A program made the translations under genes and the position numbers. The notes under the pieces are model-generated. The model searched no databases. It was given only the letters and a program-made list of their open reading frames with translations, and was not told the origin of the DNA. A stretch of 64,000 nt of DNA from SHZL01 sp963815185 (lineage in GTDB: Bacteria; Pseudomonadota; Gammaproteobacteria; Xanthomonadales; SZUA-36): positions 248,001 to 312,000 of the forward strand of contig CAWFGC010000004.1 of NCBI GenBank assembly GCA_963815185.1, given 5' to 3'. The stretch's first letter is position 1. Each line of letters opens with the position of its first letter. Positions 56,067 to 64,000 of the stretch are shown here, piece by piece.

Positions 56067-57030
56067 GGATAGCGAAAACCAATCAGGTGCCTGTGTAACC
56101 AATATGTTTAAATCAATTGATGAAATAGAAAGCCGTTTTGCCGATTTTGATTACGTTACCGATCATTCTCTGGCTACGACCATTTTTCTTTCTGCAGCTC
56201 TTGGAAAACCCATATTTCTTGAAGGTGAGCCCGGTGTAGGCAAAACGGAAGTTGCGAAAGTCATGTCGCGGGTTTTGGATACCGAATTGATCCGTTTGCA
56301 ATGCTATGAAGGACTGGATAGTAATTCCGCAATGTATGAATGGAACTATCTCAGACAAATGCTGGAAATTCGCTTACAGGAAGCACGGGGCATCAACAAG
56401 GACGACATCGGAAATAGCATTTTCAATGCAGAATTTCTACTGACGAGGCCATTGCTCAAAGCCATTCAGTCAAATGGAAAGCAACCGCCGGTGCTGCTGA
56501 TAGATGAAATTGACCGCTCTGACGAGGAATTTGAAGCATTTCTACTGGAGATACTCTCGGATTTTCAGATCACCATTCCAGAAATCGGCACCATAAGGGC
56601 GAAACGCCCTCCCATTGTTGTGCTCACTTCAAATCGCACGCGTGAAATGCACGACGCGCTCAAACGACGATGTCTGTACCACTGGATCGACTATCCGACT
56701 TTCGAAAAGGAAATGAAAATTATTTCCAAGAGGGTGCCGGCAATTCAATCCAGGCTGGCTGGACAAATCTGCCGGTTTATGGAGCTTTTGAGACAACAGG
56801 ATTTTTATAAACGCCCGGGTATCGCAGAAACCATAGATTGGGCCAATGCTCTGATGGCACTGGGTATCGAAGAGTTGGACGAGAACACTGTCGACAAAAC
56901 CTTGTGTTGTATTCTCAAGTACAGAAATGATCAGGAAAAACTGTCGGAAGGCGATATGCAAAAACTTGTCGCCTTGACGAAAAATCTCAAAGGTGGCCCG
57001 ACCATCAGCGGAATGGAAAAAGTATTTTAG
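56056..57030 (+). CDS. MoxR-family AAA+ ATPase (CoxD-like)
   Basis: A 324-residue AAA+ chaperone. Walker A is GEPGVGKT (57-64), Walker B is VLLIDEIDRSDEEFEAFLLE (about 146-165), and the sensor-1 segment is VVLTSNRTREMHDALKRRC. MoxR ATPases work with VWA-domain proteins to insert metal cofactors or remodel enzymes. CoxD and CoxE do this for the CO dehydrogenase Mo-Cu site. The overlap with ubiD and the VWA gene 55 bp downstream show one unit. ATG 56104 is an alternative start but has no ribosome-binding site. Confidence 0.93.
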   Translation: MASRDSENQSGACVTNMFKSIDEIESRFADFDYVTDHSLATTIFLSAALGKPIFLEGEPGVGKTEVAKVMSRVLDTELIRLQCYEGLDSNSAMYEWNYLRQMLEIRLQEARGINKDDIGNSIFNAEFLLTRPLLKAIQSNGKQPPVLLIDEIDRSDEEFEAFLLEILSDFQITIPEIGTIRAKRPPIVVLTSNRTREMHDALKRRCLYHWIDYPTFEKEMKIISKRVPAIQSRLAGQICRFMELLRQQDFYKRPGIAETIDWANALMALGIEELDENTVDKTLCCILKYRNDQEKLSEGDMQKLVALTKNLKGGPTISGMEKVF

Positions 57031-57085
57031 CAGCCTTCGATAATCGGCCTGGTGTATTTACAAGCGACACCGGTAGTTAAAGAAA

Positions 57086-58285
57086 ATGCCAGCCATACCT
57101 CACAATTCGCCACAACAGGATGCTTCGACATCAATGAGCATGCTTGCTCATGTGGTTACATTTTCCCGGTTTTTGCATGATGCAGGTGTCGATGTAAGTT
57201 CGGCCAATCTGATGGATCTGTGTCGCAGTTTTTCGTACATAGACATACTCAACAGGAATGATTTTTACGAGGCGGCAAAATGTACGCTGATTTCCAACCG
57301 CGATTCGCTTGATATTTTCAACCTGGCTTTTCATCAATACTGGGATCATTTCCAGCCGCCGCTTTCAGATGAGAAAAAACCCGGCGATGAAATTGATGAT
57401 GACCAGCATGATAAGCCGGAGCAGCCTGAAAAAAGACAACAGGATGAGACGATCGAGCTGCAGAATAATCACTCTGATGATCAATCCGGAGCAGAGTCCG
57501 ATCCGGAACAAGTCGGCTACTCCGACAAGGAGTTGTTGCTGAAGAAAGACTTTGCAACGATGTCGGAACCAGAAATGGAAGAGGCAAAAAAAATAGTCGC
57601 AAAATTAATCGCAGCTCTCTTCAATCGAAAAAGCAGGCGCTTCGAGCTTGCAAAAAAGGCAGGTAATTTTGATTTCCGGCGCATGTATCGTCACAGCATG
57701 CCTTATGGCGAGTACTGCACGAAATTGTTTTACAAGAATCACCCCTTGAAGAAAACCAGGCTTCTGTTGATTTGTGACGTCAGTGGCTCCATGGAGCGCT
57801 ACAGCCGTTTCCTCATTCAATTAATCTCCGTCATGGCAGACAAATTGGCCGACCTTGAAGTCGCCCTGTTTTCGACCCGAATGACCCACTTCACGCCTTA
57901 CCTGAAGACCAAGAACGTTAATCAGTTGATTTCACAAATGTCGGCACAGGTGCATGACTGGGCCGGCGGAACAAATATCGGCGGCAGTTTGCAGGAATTT
58001 AACAAGTTTTACGCAAACAAGATGCTGCATTCAAATTCAGTTGCCATTATATTGAGCGATGGCTGGGATCGAGGTGATGCAAAACTCTTGCGCTCTGAAA
58101 TGGAGGTCCTGAAGCGCAGAGTAAACAAGTTGATGTGGTTAAATCCTCTAATGGGCAAGGAAGATTATGAGCCACTCTGCCGGGGCATAAGAACTGCGCT
58201 ACCTTTCCTGGATCATTTTCTTCCCGTGCACAACCTTGAAAGCCTGGCAAACGTGATAAGGACCCTTGACACAATCAAGCATTAG
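57086..58285 (+). CDS. VWA-domain protein, CoxE-like partner of MoxR
   Basis: A 399-residue protein. An N-terminal helical part is followed by a strongly acidic, Gln/Asp/Glu-rich linker (about residues 95-155). The C-terminal VWA domain has a complete MIDAS: DVSGS, the Thr in WAGGTNIGG and SDGWDRGD. CoxE-type proteins pair with a MoxR ATPase to mature molybdenum enzymes. Here the next gene is a Mo-bis-MGD enzyme instead of a CoxL-type subunit, although a CoxLMS-like set lies 6-10 kb upstream. Confidence 0.92.
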   Translation: MPAIPHNSPQQDASTSMSMLAHVVTFSRFLHDAGVDVSSANLMDLCRSFSYIDILNRNDFYEAAKCTLISNRDSLDIFNLAFHQYWDHFQPPLSDEKKPGDEIDDDQHDKPEQPEKRQQDETIELQNNHSDDQSGAESDPEQVGYSDKELLLKKDFATMSEPEMEEAKKIVAKLIAALFNRKSRRFELAKKAGNFDFRRMYRHSMPYGEYCTKLFYKNHPLKKTRLLLICDVSGSMERYSRFLIQLISVMADKLADLEVALFSTRMTHFTPYLKTKNVNQLISQMSAQVHDWAGGTNIGGSLQEFNKFYANKMLHSNSVAIILSDGWDRGDAKLLRSEMEVLKRRVNKLMWLNPLMGKEDYEPLCRGIRTALPFLDHFLPVHNLESLANVIRTLDTIKH

Positions 58286-58334
58286 TCAAAGCCCGCAAGA
58301 TTCGTGAGATCGATTTTCGAAGGAATTAAGAGCC

Positions 58335-60959
58335 ATGTCCACAAATGCAGAGATCTCAACCCCAGCAACCGTCAAGTCGACCTGTTACATGTGCTACAAC
58401 GCATGCGGCATCATCGTTCACAAAGAAGGAAACTTGCTGGTAAAAATCGAGGGTGATCCTGACAACCCGCAGAATTACGGGAGACTTTGCTCCAAAGGCA
58501 GGGCGGGGTTGCAGGCTCTGTATGATCCCAATCGCGTGACGACTCCACTGAGAAGGCGAAACCCGGAAAAGGGAATTGAAATTGATCCACAATGGGAGCC
58601 GATCTCATGGGAAGAGGCCCTTGAAATCGTGGTTGAAAAACTGAAGACGATCAGGGCCGAAGACCCCAGGAAACTGGTAGGCTGCATGTTTGATGCCCAT
58701 GTGTATACGCAATTCTTCAGTTGGATGGCCGCCTTCGGATCACCTAACGGATTCGCCGGAGGTGCAGGATTTTACTGCGGAAACGGTTTGCATCCTGTCG
58801 CGGCCCTGACCAGTGGTTCGTTCTTTCTGGAACCCGACCTGGATTACTGCAACTATCTCATCATGGTGGGCACTCAAAACGGCTTCGTCGTCAACCACCT
58901 GCCGATGATGATGTCGCAGAAGATGGCCGAAGCCCAGGCGAGGGGGATGAAGCTGGTCGTTGTCGATCCCATCTGCACGGCAGCGGGCAGCCATGCTGAC
59001 AAATGGATACCGGTAAAGCCTGGAACCGATGCCTCCTTTGCCTTATCCATGGCCAACGTTCTGGTCAATGAATTGGGAATCTATGACGAGGAATTCCTCA
59101 AGAAGCACACCAATGCACCGTACCTGATCGGAGATGACGGGCGTTATGTTCGGGAATCCACCAGCAACAAGCCGATGGTGTGGGATCAAACGCAAGGCAA
59201 GGCCATGCCGTTCGATGAGGTGCGATCCGAATCTTTGGCCCTCACCGGAAGTTACCAGGTAGACGGGAAAACCTGCACCCCCTCCTTTCAAAATCTCAAG
59301 GATCACCTGTTAGCCTATGCTCCTGAAGTAGCGGCCAAAATCACTGATATCTCAGCGGATACCATTCGCAGAATCGCGACAGAATTTGGTGAGGCGGCGA
59401 ATATCGGCGCCACCATCGACATCGATGGTCACAGGCTGCCGCTAAGACCAGCCTGCGTCAACTGGTATCGGGGGCCTTGTGCGCACCGGCATGGCTTTCT
59501 GACCGGATTTTCCTTGCAACTTCTGAACATGCTGATCGGCGCAATCGATGTCCCCGGCGGACATCTTGGGTCCAATCCCGTGGGGCCATGGTGGGGGCCA
59601 GGTACCAGCGACGACGGTTTGCTGCTGCCTACCGACCATCCGCTGGCCCACCAAGCCTTTGATCCCTATCCGGGCAGAACTCCGAAACGGCCTGACTCGG
59701 CCACCGGAATGGAATTATTTCCGGTGGCACCTTACGCCAGTACTTTGATCTACGATATTTTGCTCGATCCAGAGCTGTACAACTTGCCTTATGTTCCAGA
59801 AATGCTCATTGTCTGCCGCAGCAATCCCATGATGAGTACCATCAACCCCGGGATTGTCCAGGAAGCGCTGAAGAAAATACCATTCATCGTGGCCTTTGCC
59901 TTCAATATCGATGAGACGACGGAAATGGCGGATATCGTCTTCCCGGACGCCCATTACCTCGAACGCATGGACGGTTTTACCAACGCACCTTACGAATTCA
60001 TTGCCGCGGGGATGGGGGAGTGGAATTTCATGATCAGACAGCCTGCGGCCGAGCCACCCGCAGGTGTCAAGCACTGGATGGAGGTGATGTTTGATCTGGC
60101 CAGGCGGGTAGGATTTCAGGACGACCTCAATGCGATGTTAAATCATACCTTACCGTTGCGAGATTCCTACACCCTGGAGGCCGGCAAAGACTATAGCTGG
60201 AACGAAATAACGGATCGTTGGCTTAAATCCCATTTTGGAGAGGAGCAGGGGCTCGACTGGTTCATGGAAAATGGCTTCATTCACTACAGACAGAAAACCA
60301 TTCAGGAAGCCTATCCCAGACCGTTTCTTTCATCCCGAATACCGATCTACCTGGAACATCTTCTCGACATAGGCGAAGAATTGAAAAAAGTCACCGAGGA
60401 AGCAGGTATTCCGTGGGATGTCTCCGATTATCAGCCCTTCCCGGATTGGAAGCCCTGCCAGGCGCACCTTGATGCCGAGAACAGTGAATACGATCTGTTT
60501 GCCGTGAACTGTAAAGCTCCCTTTCACACGTTCTCTTCGACCGTTGGCAATCCGGTACTCACCGAGATTCAAAATGCACACAAGTTCGGTTCAAACGTGC
60601 TGCTCAATCACAAAACCGCTGCCAGAAAGGGGATTAATGATGGCGATGAAGTCTGGGTAGAATCGACAGCGGGGTTCAAGGTAAAGGGCACCGTCAAGCT
60701 GACCGATTGCGTCAGGCCTGATGTGCTTGGTTTTATGGGGCTCTATGGGAAATGGGCAAAACATGTCCGCGAGGAGGGTCGTAAGGGCCCGCATTTCAAC
60801 ACACTGCTGCCGTACAACCGGGAACGGATAGATACGGTAGCGACGACCGTGGATATGTGTATCAAGGCCAGGATTTATCCTGTATCCGCTGGCGATACCG
60901 GATTGTTCGGAAACATGGCTTCCAGGCTGCATCATCTCATCGGCAAGCAGGAACCCTGA
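58335..60959 (+). CDS. Molybdopterin (bis-MGD) oxidoreductase/transferase, DMSO-reductase superfamily
   Basis: An 874-residue cytoplasmic enzyme with no Tat signal. The [4Fe-4S] ligands are C17, C20, C24 and C52 (CYMCYNACG, LCSKGR). C148 in GAGFYCGNGLHP stands where the Mo-ligating Cys/Sec/Ser is usual. The C-terminal molybdopterin domain has FHTFSSTVGNP and LLNHKTAARKGINDGDEVWV. No FeS or membrane electron-transfer subunit is adjacent, so a non-redox or internal-redox reaction (hydratase, transhydroxylase or dehydroxylase type) is possible. MoxR/VWA upstream may mature it. Substrate unknown. Confidence 0.88.
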   Translation: MSTNAEISTPATVKSTCYMCYNACGIIVHKEGNLLVKIEGDPDNPQNYGRLCSKGRAGLQALYDPNRVTTPLRRRNPEKGIEIDPQWEPISWEEALEIVVEKLKTIRAEDPRKLVGCMFDAHVYTQFFSWMAAFGSPNGFAGGAGFYCGNGLHPVAALTSGSFFLEPDLDYCNYLIMVGTQNGFVVNHLPMMMSQKMAEAQARGMKLVVVDPICTAAGSHADKWIPVKPGTDASFALSMANVLVNELGIYDEEFLKKHTNAPYLIGDDGRYVRESTSNKPMVWDQTQGKAMPFDEVRSESLALTGSYQVDGKTCTPSFQNLKDHLLAYAPEVAAKITDISADTIRRIATEFGEAANIGATIDIDGHRLPLRPACVNWYRGPCAHRHGFLTGFSLQLLNMLIGAIDVPGGHLGSNPVGPWWGPGTSDDGLLLPTDHPLAHQAFDPYPGRTPKRPDSATGMELFPVAPYASTLIYDILLDPELYNLPYVPEMLIVCRSNPMMSTINPGIVQEALKKIPFIVAFAFNIDETTEMADIVFPDAHYLERMDGFTNAPYEFIAAGMGEWNFMIRQPAAEPPAGVKHWMEVMFDLARRVGFQDDLNAMLNHTLPLRDSYTLEAGKDYSWNEITDRWLKSHFGEEQGLDWFMENGFIHYRQKTIQEAYPRPFLSSRIPIYLEHLLDIGEELKKVTEEAGIPWDVSDYQPFPDWKPCQAHLDAENSEYDLFAVNCKAPFHTFSSTVGNPVLTEIQNAHKFGSNVLLNHKTAARKGINDGDEVWVESTAGFKVKGTVKLTDCVRPDVLGFMGLYGKWAKHVREEGRKGPHFNTLLPYNRERIDTVATTVDMCIKARIYPVSAGDTGLFGNMASRLHHLIGKQEP

Positions 60960-61078
60960 GCGTTCAAAGAATTATGAAATTCACCTTGTTCCAGCGTTCA
61001 CATTTCTTGGTAGTATGACGAAAATTTTTGTGTCGGAAATGTGTATCTCCAAATTCGGACCACAGGACAATAAGTAGA

Positions 61079-62344
61079 ATGAATGAGACAGCGGCGGGGA
61101 AGGGCAAGGGAATTTTTTTCGGATGGTGGGTTGTCGGGGCCTCTGCAATATGCATCTCCACCGGACCCGGGCCTTTTGCCTTCGCGGCACTTGGCCTGTT
61201 TGTATTGCCATTTGGCGCCGAGTTCGGATGGAACAGGGCGGAAATCAGTTTCTGTTTGACGCTGTTAATTGGCGCTACGGCAATATCTCTCCCTTTTGTC
61301 GGGCGCATGGTCGACCGTTTCGGATCGCGGATCGTCCTGATCCCTTCCCTGGTTTCGATGGCACTTTGCCTGGCGGCCATTCCATTATTCGTCAGCGAAC
61401 TGTGGCATCTGATCGTGATATTTCTGGTTATAGGAACCTTGGGAGCGGGTACCAATAGTGTGCCCTACATGCCGGTATTGTCTGCATGGTTTCTCAAAAA
61501 GCGGGGCTTGGCCATCGGCCTGGCAATCGCCGGTATCGGCCTTGGCTACTTCTATGTTCCATTGTTGGCCCAGTATTTTATTGATCATCATGGCTGGCGC
61601 TCCGGTTGGTATGCCCTCAGTGCGGTAGTCTTCTTCATTGCCATACCGCTGGCGGTCATTTTCCTCAGAGAGTCGCCGGCAACCATGGGCTTGCAGCCTG
61701 ATGGGGTCACGACCACTACGGCTGCGCCCCGGGCAACGCGAAAAGACGTGGGTTTCACCACCAGGGAAGTCCTGCGGCATCGTGAGTTCTGGATCCTGAG
61801 CAGCATTTTTGTCGTGCTGTCGTTTGTCTTGAACGGTATGTTGTCAGCCATTGTGCCGATGCTTGTCGACCGGGGGATGGAGACATCCACCGCAGCCGCC
61901 GTCGCTGCAACGCAAGGGCTTACCGTATTTATCAGCAGGATCGTCATTGGTTACCTGATAGATCGCATTTTTGCGCCCTATGTCGCTATCGTCTTCTTCA
62001 CTCTATCGGCAATAGGCATAGGTGTTTTTGCCCTTGGTGCCGTCGATACCACGGCGTTTCTGGCGGCAATCCTGATTGGCTTGAGTCTCGGCGCAGAAGT
62101 AGATTTGCTCGCCTATCTTACCGGGCGGTATTTCGGTCTGCGAACGTTTGGCGCAACCTATGGACTGTTATTTGCAGCCATATTGACCGGGACTGCATTG
62201 GGCCCACTGGCCTTTGGGATCGGTTTTGAATCTACCGGCTCCTATACCCGCATCCTGACCATTTGTGTTGGCATTAACGTCCTGGCCATTGCCCTGACTG
62301 CTTTGCTTGGGCCATATCCGGATTGGGAAAAGACCGAGGAGTAG
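61079..62344 (+). CDS. MFS transporter (OFA/monocarboxylate-transporter-like)
   Basis: A 421-residue, roughly 12-helix inner-membrane transporter. It opens FFGWWVVGASAICISTGPGP with FGAEFGWNRAEISF, as in oxalate/formate antiporter and monocarboxylate porter groups. VGRMVDRFGSRIVL is the loop-2/3 signature. The second half begins near LRHREFWILSSIF. ATG 61079 is used; the frame extends 17 codons upstream without a better start. It probably imports the carboxylate handled by the neighbouring enzymes. The TPP-enzyme ATG follows the stop by 1 bp. Confidence 0.9.
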   Translation: MNETAAGKGKGIFFGWWVVGASAICISTGPGPFAFAALGLFVLPFGAEFGWNRAEISFCLTLLIGATAISLPFVGRMVDRFGSRIVLIPSLVSMALCLAAIPLFVSELWHLIVIFLVIGTLGAGTNSVPYMPVLSAWFLKKRGLAIGLAIAGIGLGYFYVPLLAQYFIDHHGWRSGWYALSAVVFFIAIPLAVIFLRESPATMGLQPDGVTTTTAAPRATRKDVGFTTREVLRHREFWILSSIFVVLSFVLNGMLSAIVPMLVDRGMETSTAAAVAATQGLTVFISRIVIGYLIDRIFAPYVAIVFFTLSAIGIGVFALGAVDTTAFLAAILIGLSLGAEVDLLAYLTGRYFGLRTFGATYGLLFAAILTGTALGPLAFGIGFESTGSYTRILTICVGINVLAIALTALLGPYPDWEKTEE

Positions 62345-62345
62345 C

Positions 62346-64000
62346 ATGCCTGCAGAAAATGAATTCAAGGGATTATTAAAGAGATACATGGACAATGGTA
62401 TCTCCCGGCGTCATTTTCTTACCACCCTGACCGGTATCGGTCTGAGTGCAACGGCCGCCAATACGATTGCACAGGAATTCGCCCCGTTTGTCGCGCGTAT
62501 GGATGAAAGCCCGGCAGAACCTCTACCCGCGTGGGTAAGAAGTGTCAGTGGCAGTGGCGGCAAACTTCTGGTGGAACAACTCAAGGCTTCAGGTCACAAA
62601 TTTCTGTTTGTGAATCCATCATCAGGCCAGGCGCCGATTTTTGATGCCCTGGTGGATGCCCCTGAGGTACAGATCATTGAATCAATCCATGAGGGCGCCC
62701 TGGTGGCGATGGCTGATGGTTATGCCAAGGCAACGGGAGAGACGCCTTGCATCACGATCTCGCGGCCCGGCCTTCCAAATGCCATGTCGATGATGTTCAA
62801 TTCCTGGAAAGATTACACACCCATGCTGTTGTTGGTGGACGATGTCAGTGAGGGCATGCTCTCACAGGATGGCTTTCAAGCCATGGATCATATGACTTCC
62901 ATGACGCAGACAATGACCAAATGGAATTGGTCTATTCAGTCGGAAGACAAGATCCCGGAAATCTTCCGGCGTGCGCAGAAATTTGCATCGACAAAGCCGA
63001 CTGGCCCGGTATTTCTGGCGGTTCCCCAGGATTTTTTGGCCAAAAACACGGAAGCTGCCGTAATCGGGCAGGAAAAATATTCCATACCGATGCAGCTCAG
63101 GGCGTCTGCGGAAGATATCGAATATGCGGCAAAATTATTGTTGAATGCCGATAACCCGCTCATCCTCGCCGGAGATGAAGTCAGATACTGTCACGCACAA
63201 TCTGAACTGCTCGAACTTGCTGAATTATTGGGTATTCCTGTTGTAAAGGAATGGACGGCATCCTGGTCCAAACCCTTTCCCAGCAAACACCCTTTGTATT
63301 GTGGGAATTATCAAAGTACGGCCAGATTTCCCGGCAAAGTCGACGTGATGTTGAATCTTGGCTCGCGCATGCCGCTGGCAGGTTCCCAATTCAAGATCGA
63401 ATCTCAGGTCAAATTGATACAGGTTCGTCTGGATGTCGATAATCTGGCACGTGTTTATCCAACGGAGCTCGCAATTGTTGCTGACATCAAGCTGGCATTG
63501 ATTGATTTGATTGAAGAACTGAAACACCGGTCATCACCGCGCAAGCTCAAAACCATCGCTGACGAACGGTTGGAACTGGCAAAAGCACATCGCTTGAAGA
63601 CTGACGAAGCGTATCGGGGGATAGCTGAAAAACGATGGGATAATTATCCGATCAGTGGCGAGCGGGTAATCGTTGAACTTGAGAATACATTGGAAAAAGA
63701 TACGGTTATCGTTTCGGATAACGATACCAGCATGTGGGCAATTGACAATTACCTGACCTATGGCCCGCAGGATAAGGATTACTTCTTCAGTACCGGCTTT
63801 ACCCTGGGCTGGGGTTTACCCGCGGCCTTTGGTGTAAAACTGGCGATGCCGGACCGCCCGGTAGTGTGCCTGGTTTCAGACGGCAGCTTTCTGTTTAGCG
63901 GACCGCAACCGCTTTGGTCGTACTCCAGGTACAGAGCGCCGATAATGGTCATTGTGATGAACAACCGCAGCTATAACAACGAACGGAATCGAATCGTATC
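62346..64000 (+). CDS. Thiamine pyrophosphate-dependent enzyme (acetolactate synthase-like superfamily) with Tat signal, 3' partial
   Basis: At least 551 residues, running off the window. After about 18 residues comes a twin-arginine signal, SRRHFLTTLTGIGLSA, followed by the TPP enzyme core. The PYR domain has the catalytic Glu in ESIHEGALVAMADGYAKATG. A central domain follows (NPLILAGDEVRYC), and the PP domain has SDGSFLFSGPQPLW to NNRSYNN, the TPP/Mg motif with Ser in place of the first Gly. Family members decarboxylate or cleave 2-oxo acids, oxalyl-CoA or cyclic diones. It is coupled to the MFS gene. An exported TPP enzyme is unusual. Confidence 0.88.
   Translation, partial: MPAENEFKGLLKRYMDNGISRRHFLTTLTGIGLSATAANTIAQEFAPFVARMDESPAEPLPAWVRSVSGSGGKLLVEQLKASGHKFLFVNPSSGQAPIFDALVDAPEVQIIESIHEGALVAMADGYAKATGETPCITISRPGLPNAMSMMFNSWKDYTPMLLLVDDVSEGMLSQDGFQAMDHMTSMTQTMTKWNWSIQSEDKIPEIFRRAQKFASTKPTGPVFLAVPQDFLAKNTEAAVIGQEKYSIPMQLRASAEDIEYAAKLLLNADNPLILAGDEVRYCHAQSELLELAELLGIPVVKEWTASWSKPFPSKHPLYCGNYQSTARFPGKVDVMLNLGSRMPLAGSQFKIESQVKLIQVRLDVDNLARVYPTELAIVADIKLALIDLIEELKHRSSPRKLKTIADERLELAKAHRLKTDEAYRGIAEKRWDNYPISGERVIVELENTLEKDTVIVSDNDTSMWAIDNYLTYGPQDKDYFFSTGFTLGWGLPAAFGVKLAMPDRPVVCLVSDGSFLFSGPQPLWSYSRYRAPIMVIVMNNRSYNNERNRIV

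Noticed and set aside
58335..60959. Identity as pyrogallol-phloroglucinol transhydroxylase
   Set aside because: The protein has an N-terminal four-Cys [4Fe-4S] site and no FeS beta-subunit gene beside it, unlike the known transhydroxylase, so only a similar reaction type is proposed.
1..64000. CRISPR arrays, tRNA, rRNA, intact transposases, phage genes
   Set aside because: I looked for regularly spaced repeats, tRNA-like cloverleafs and transposase or integrase motifs and saw none that could be supported.

Overview
The window reads as a chromosomal stretch from an environmental, probably uncultured proteobacterium, most likely a gammaproteobacterium. The signs are an Azotobacter-type 7Fe ferredoxin, a TonB receptor with a proteobacterial plug sequence, a WS/DGAT wax-ester synthase and a REP-like palindromic element. 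GC is moderate to high by eye. No rRNA, tRNA, CRISPR array, intact insertion sequence or phage gene was seen. Single-base frame breaks hit eleven genes, mostly between 27 and 47 kb. The conserved sequence resumes in another frame with no added nonsense codons, which fits indel-type sequencing or assembly error at least as well as gene decay.

Layout. (1) 1-8.0 kb: a low-potential redox block with a biotin-type carboxyltransferase, a TetR regulator, a molybdopterin oxidoreductase, fused KorA, KorB and FdxA. (2) 8.6-13.2 kb: a very large hybrid sensor kinase whose HPt domain is split off by a frameshift. (3) 13.3-20.8 kb: a five-gene acyl-CoA operon (DapB-like reductase, acyl-CoA dehydrogenase, AMP-dependent ligase, SRPBCC protein, TetR). 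It is divergent from an SDR/AMP-ligase pair, and a perfect 17-bp palindrome lies between them. (4) 20.9-26.7 kb: storage-lipid genes (WS/DGAT, acyl-CoA ligase, patatin-like lipase) and an NAD epimerase. (5) 26.7-36.8 kb: a broken TonB receptor, three SnoaL-like proteins, a VOC protein, two MDR reductases, an SDR, and an APH-kinase/acyl-CoA dehydrogenase pair like LvaA/LvaC. (6) 36.9-54.2 kb: an accessory aromatic-oxidation region with a UbiD decarboxylase, a TauD dioxygenase, an isoquinoline-oxidoreductase-like pair, a PQQ dehydrogenase, a three-subunit molybdenum hydroxylase with a MoaD-like protein and an FAD monooxygenase, a berberine-bridge-type oxidase and a tannase-family esterase. It also holds several gene remnants. 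(7) 54.4-64 kb: a co-directional set of UbiD, MoxR ATPase, VWA (CoxE-like) protein, Mo-bis-MGD enzyme, MFS transporter and a Tat-signal-bearing TPP enzyme that runs off the window.

How it fits together. Most genes fit CoA-ester catabolism of lipids or terpenoid-like acids (2-5) and oxidation, de-esterification and decarboxylation of aromatic or polyphenolic compounds (6-7). Region 7 has the clearest claim to be an undescribed system. It pairs a maturation-type MoxR/VWA couple with a DMSO-reductase-family enzyme instead of a xanthine-oxidase-family one, next to a prFMN decarboxylase, an esterase and an apparently exported TPP enzyme.
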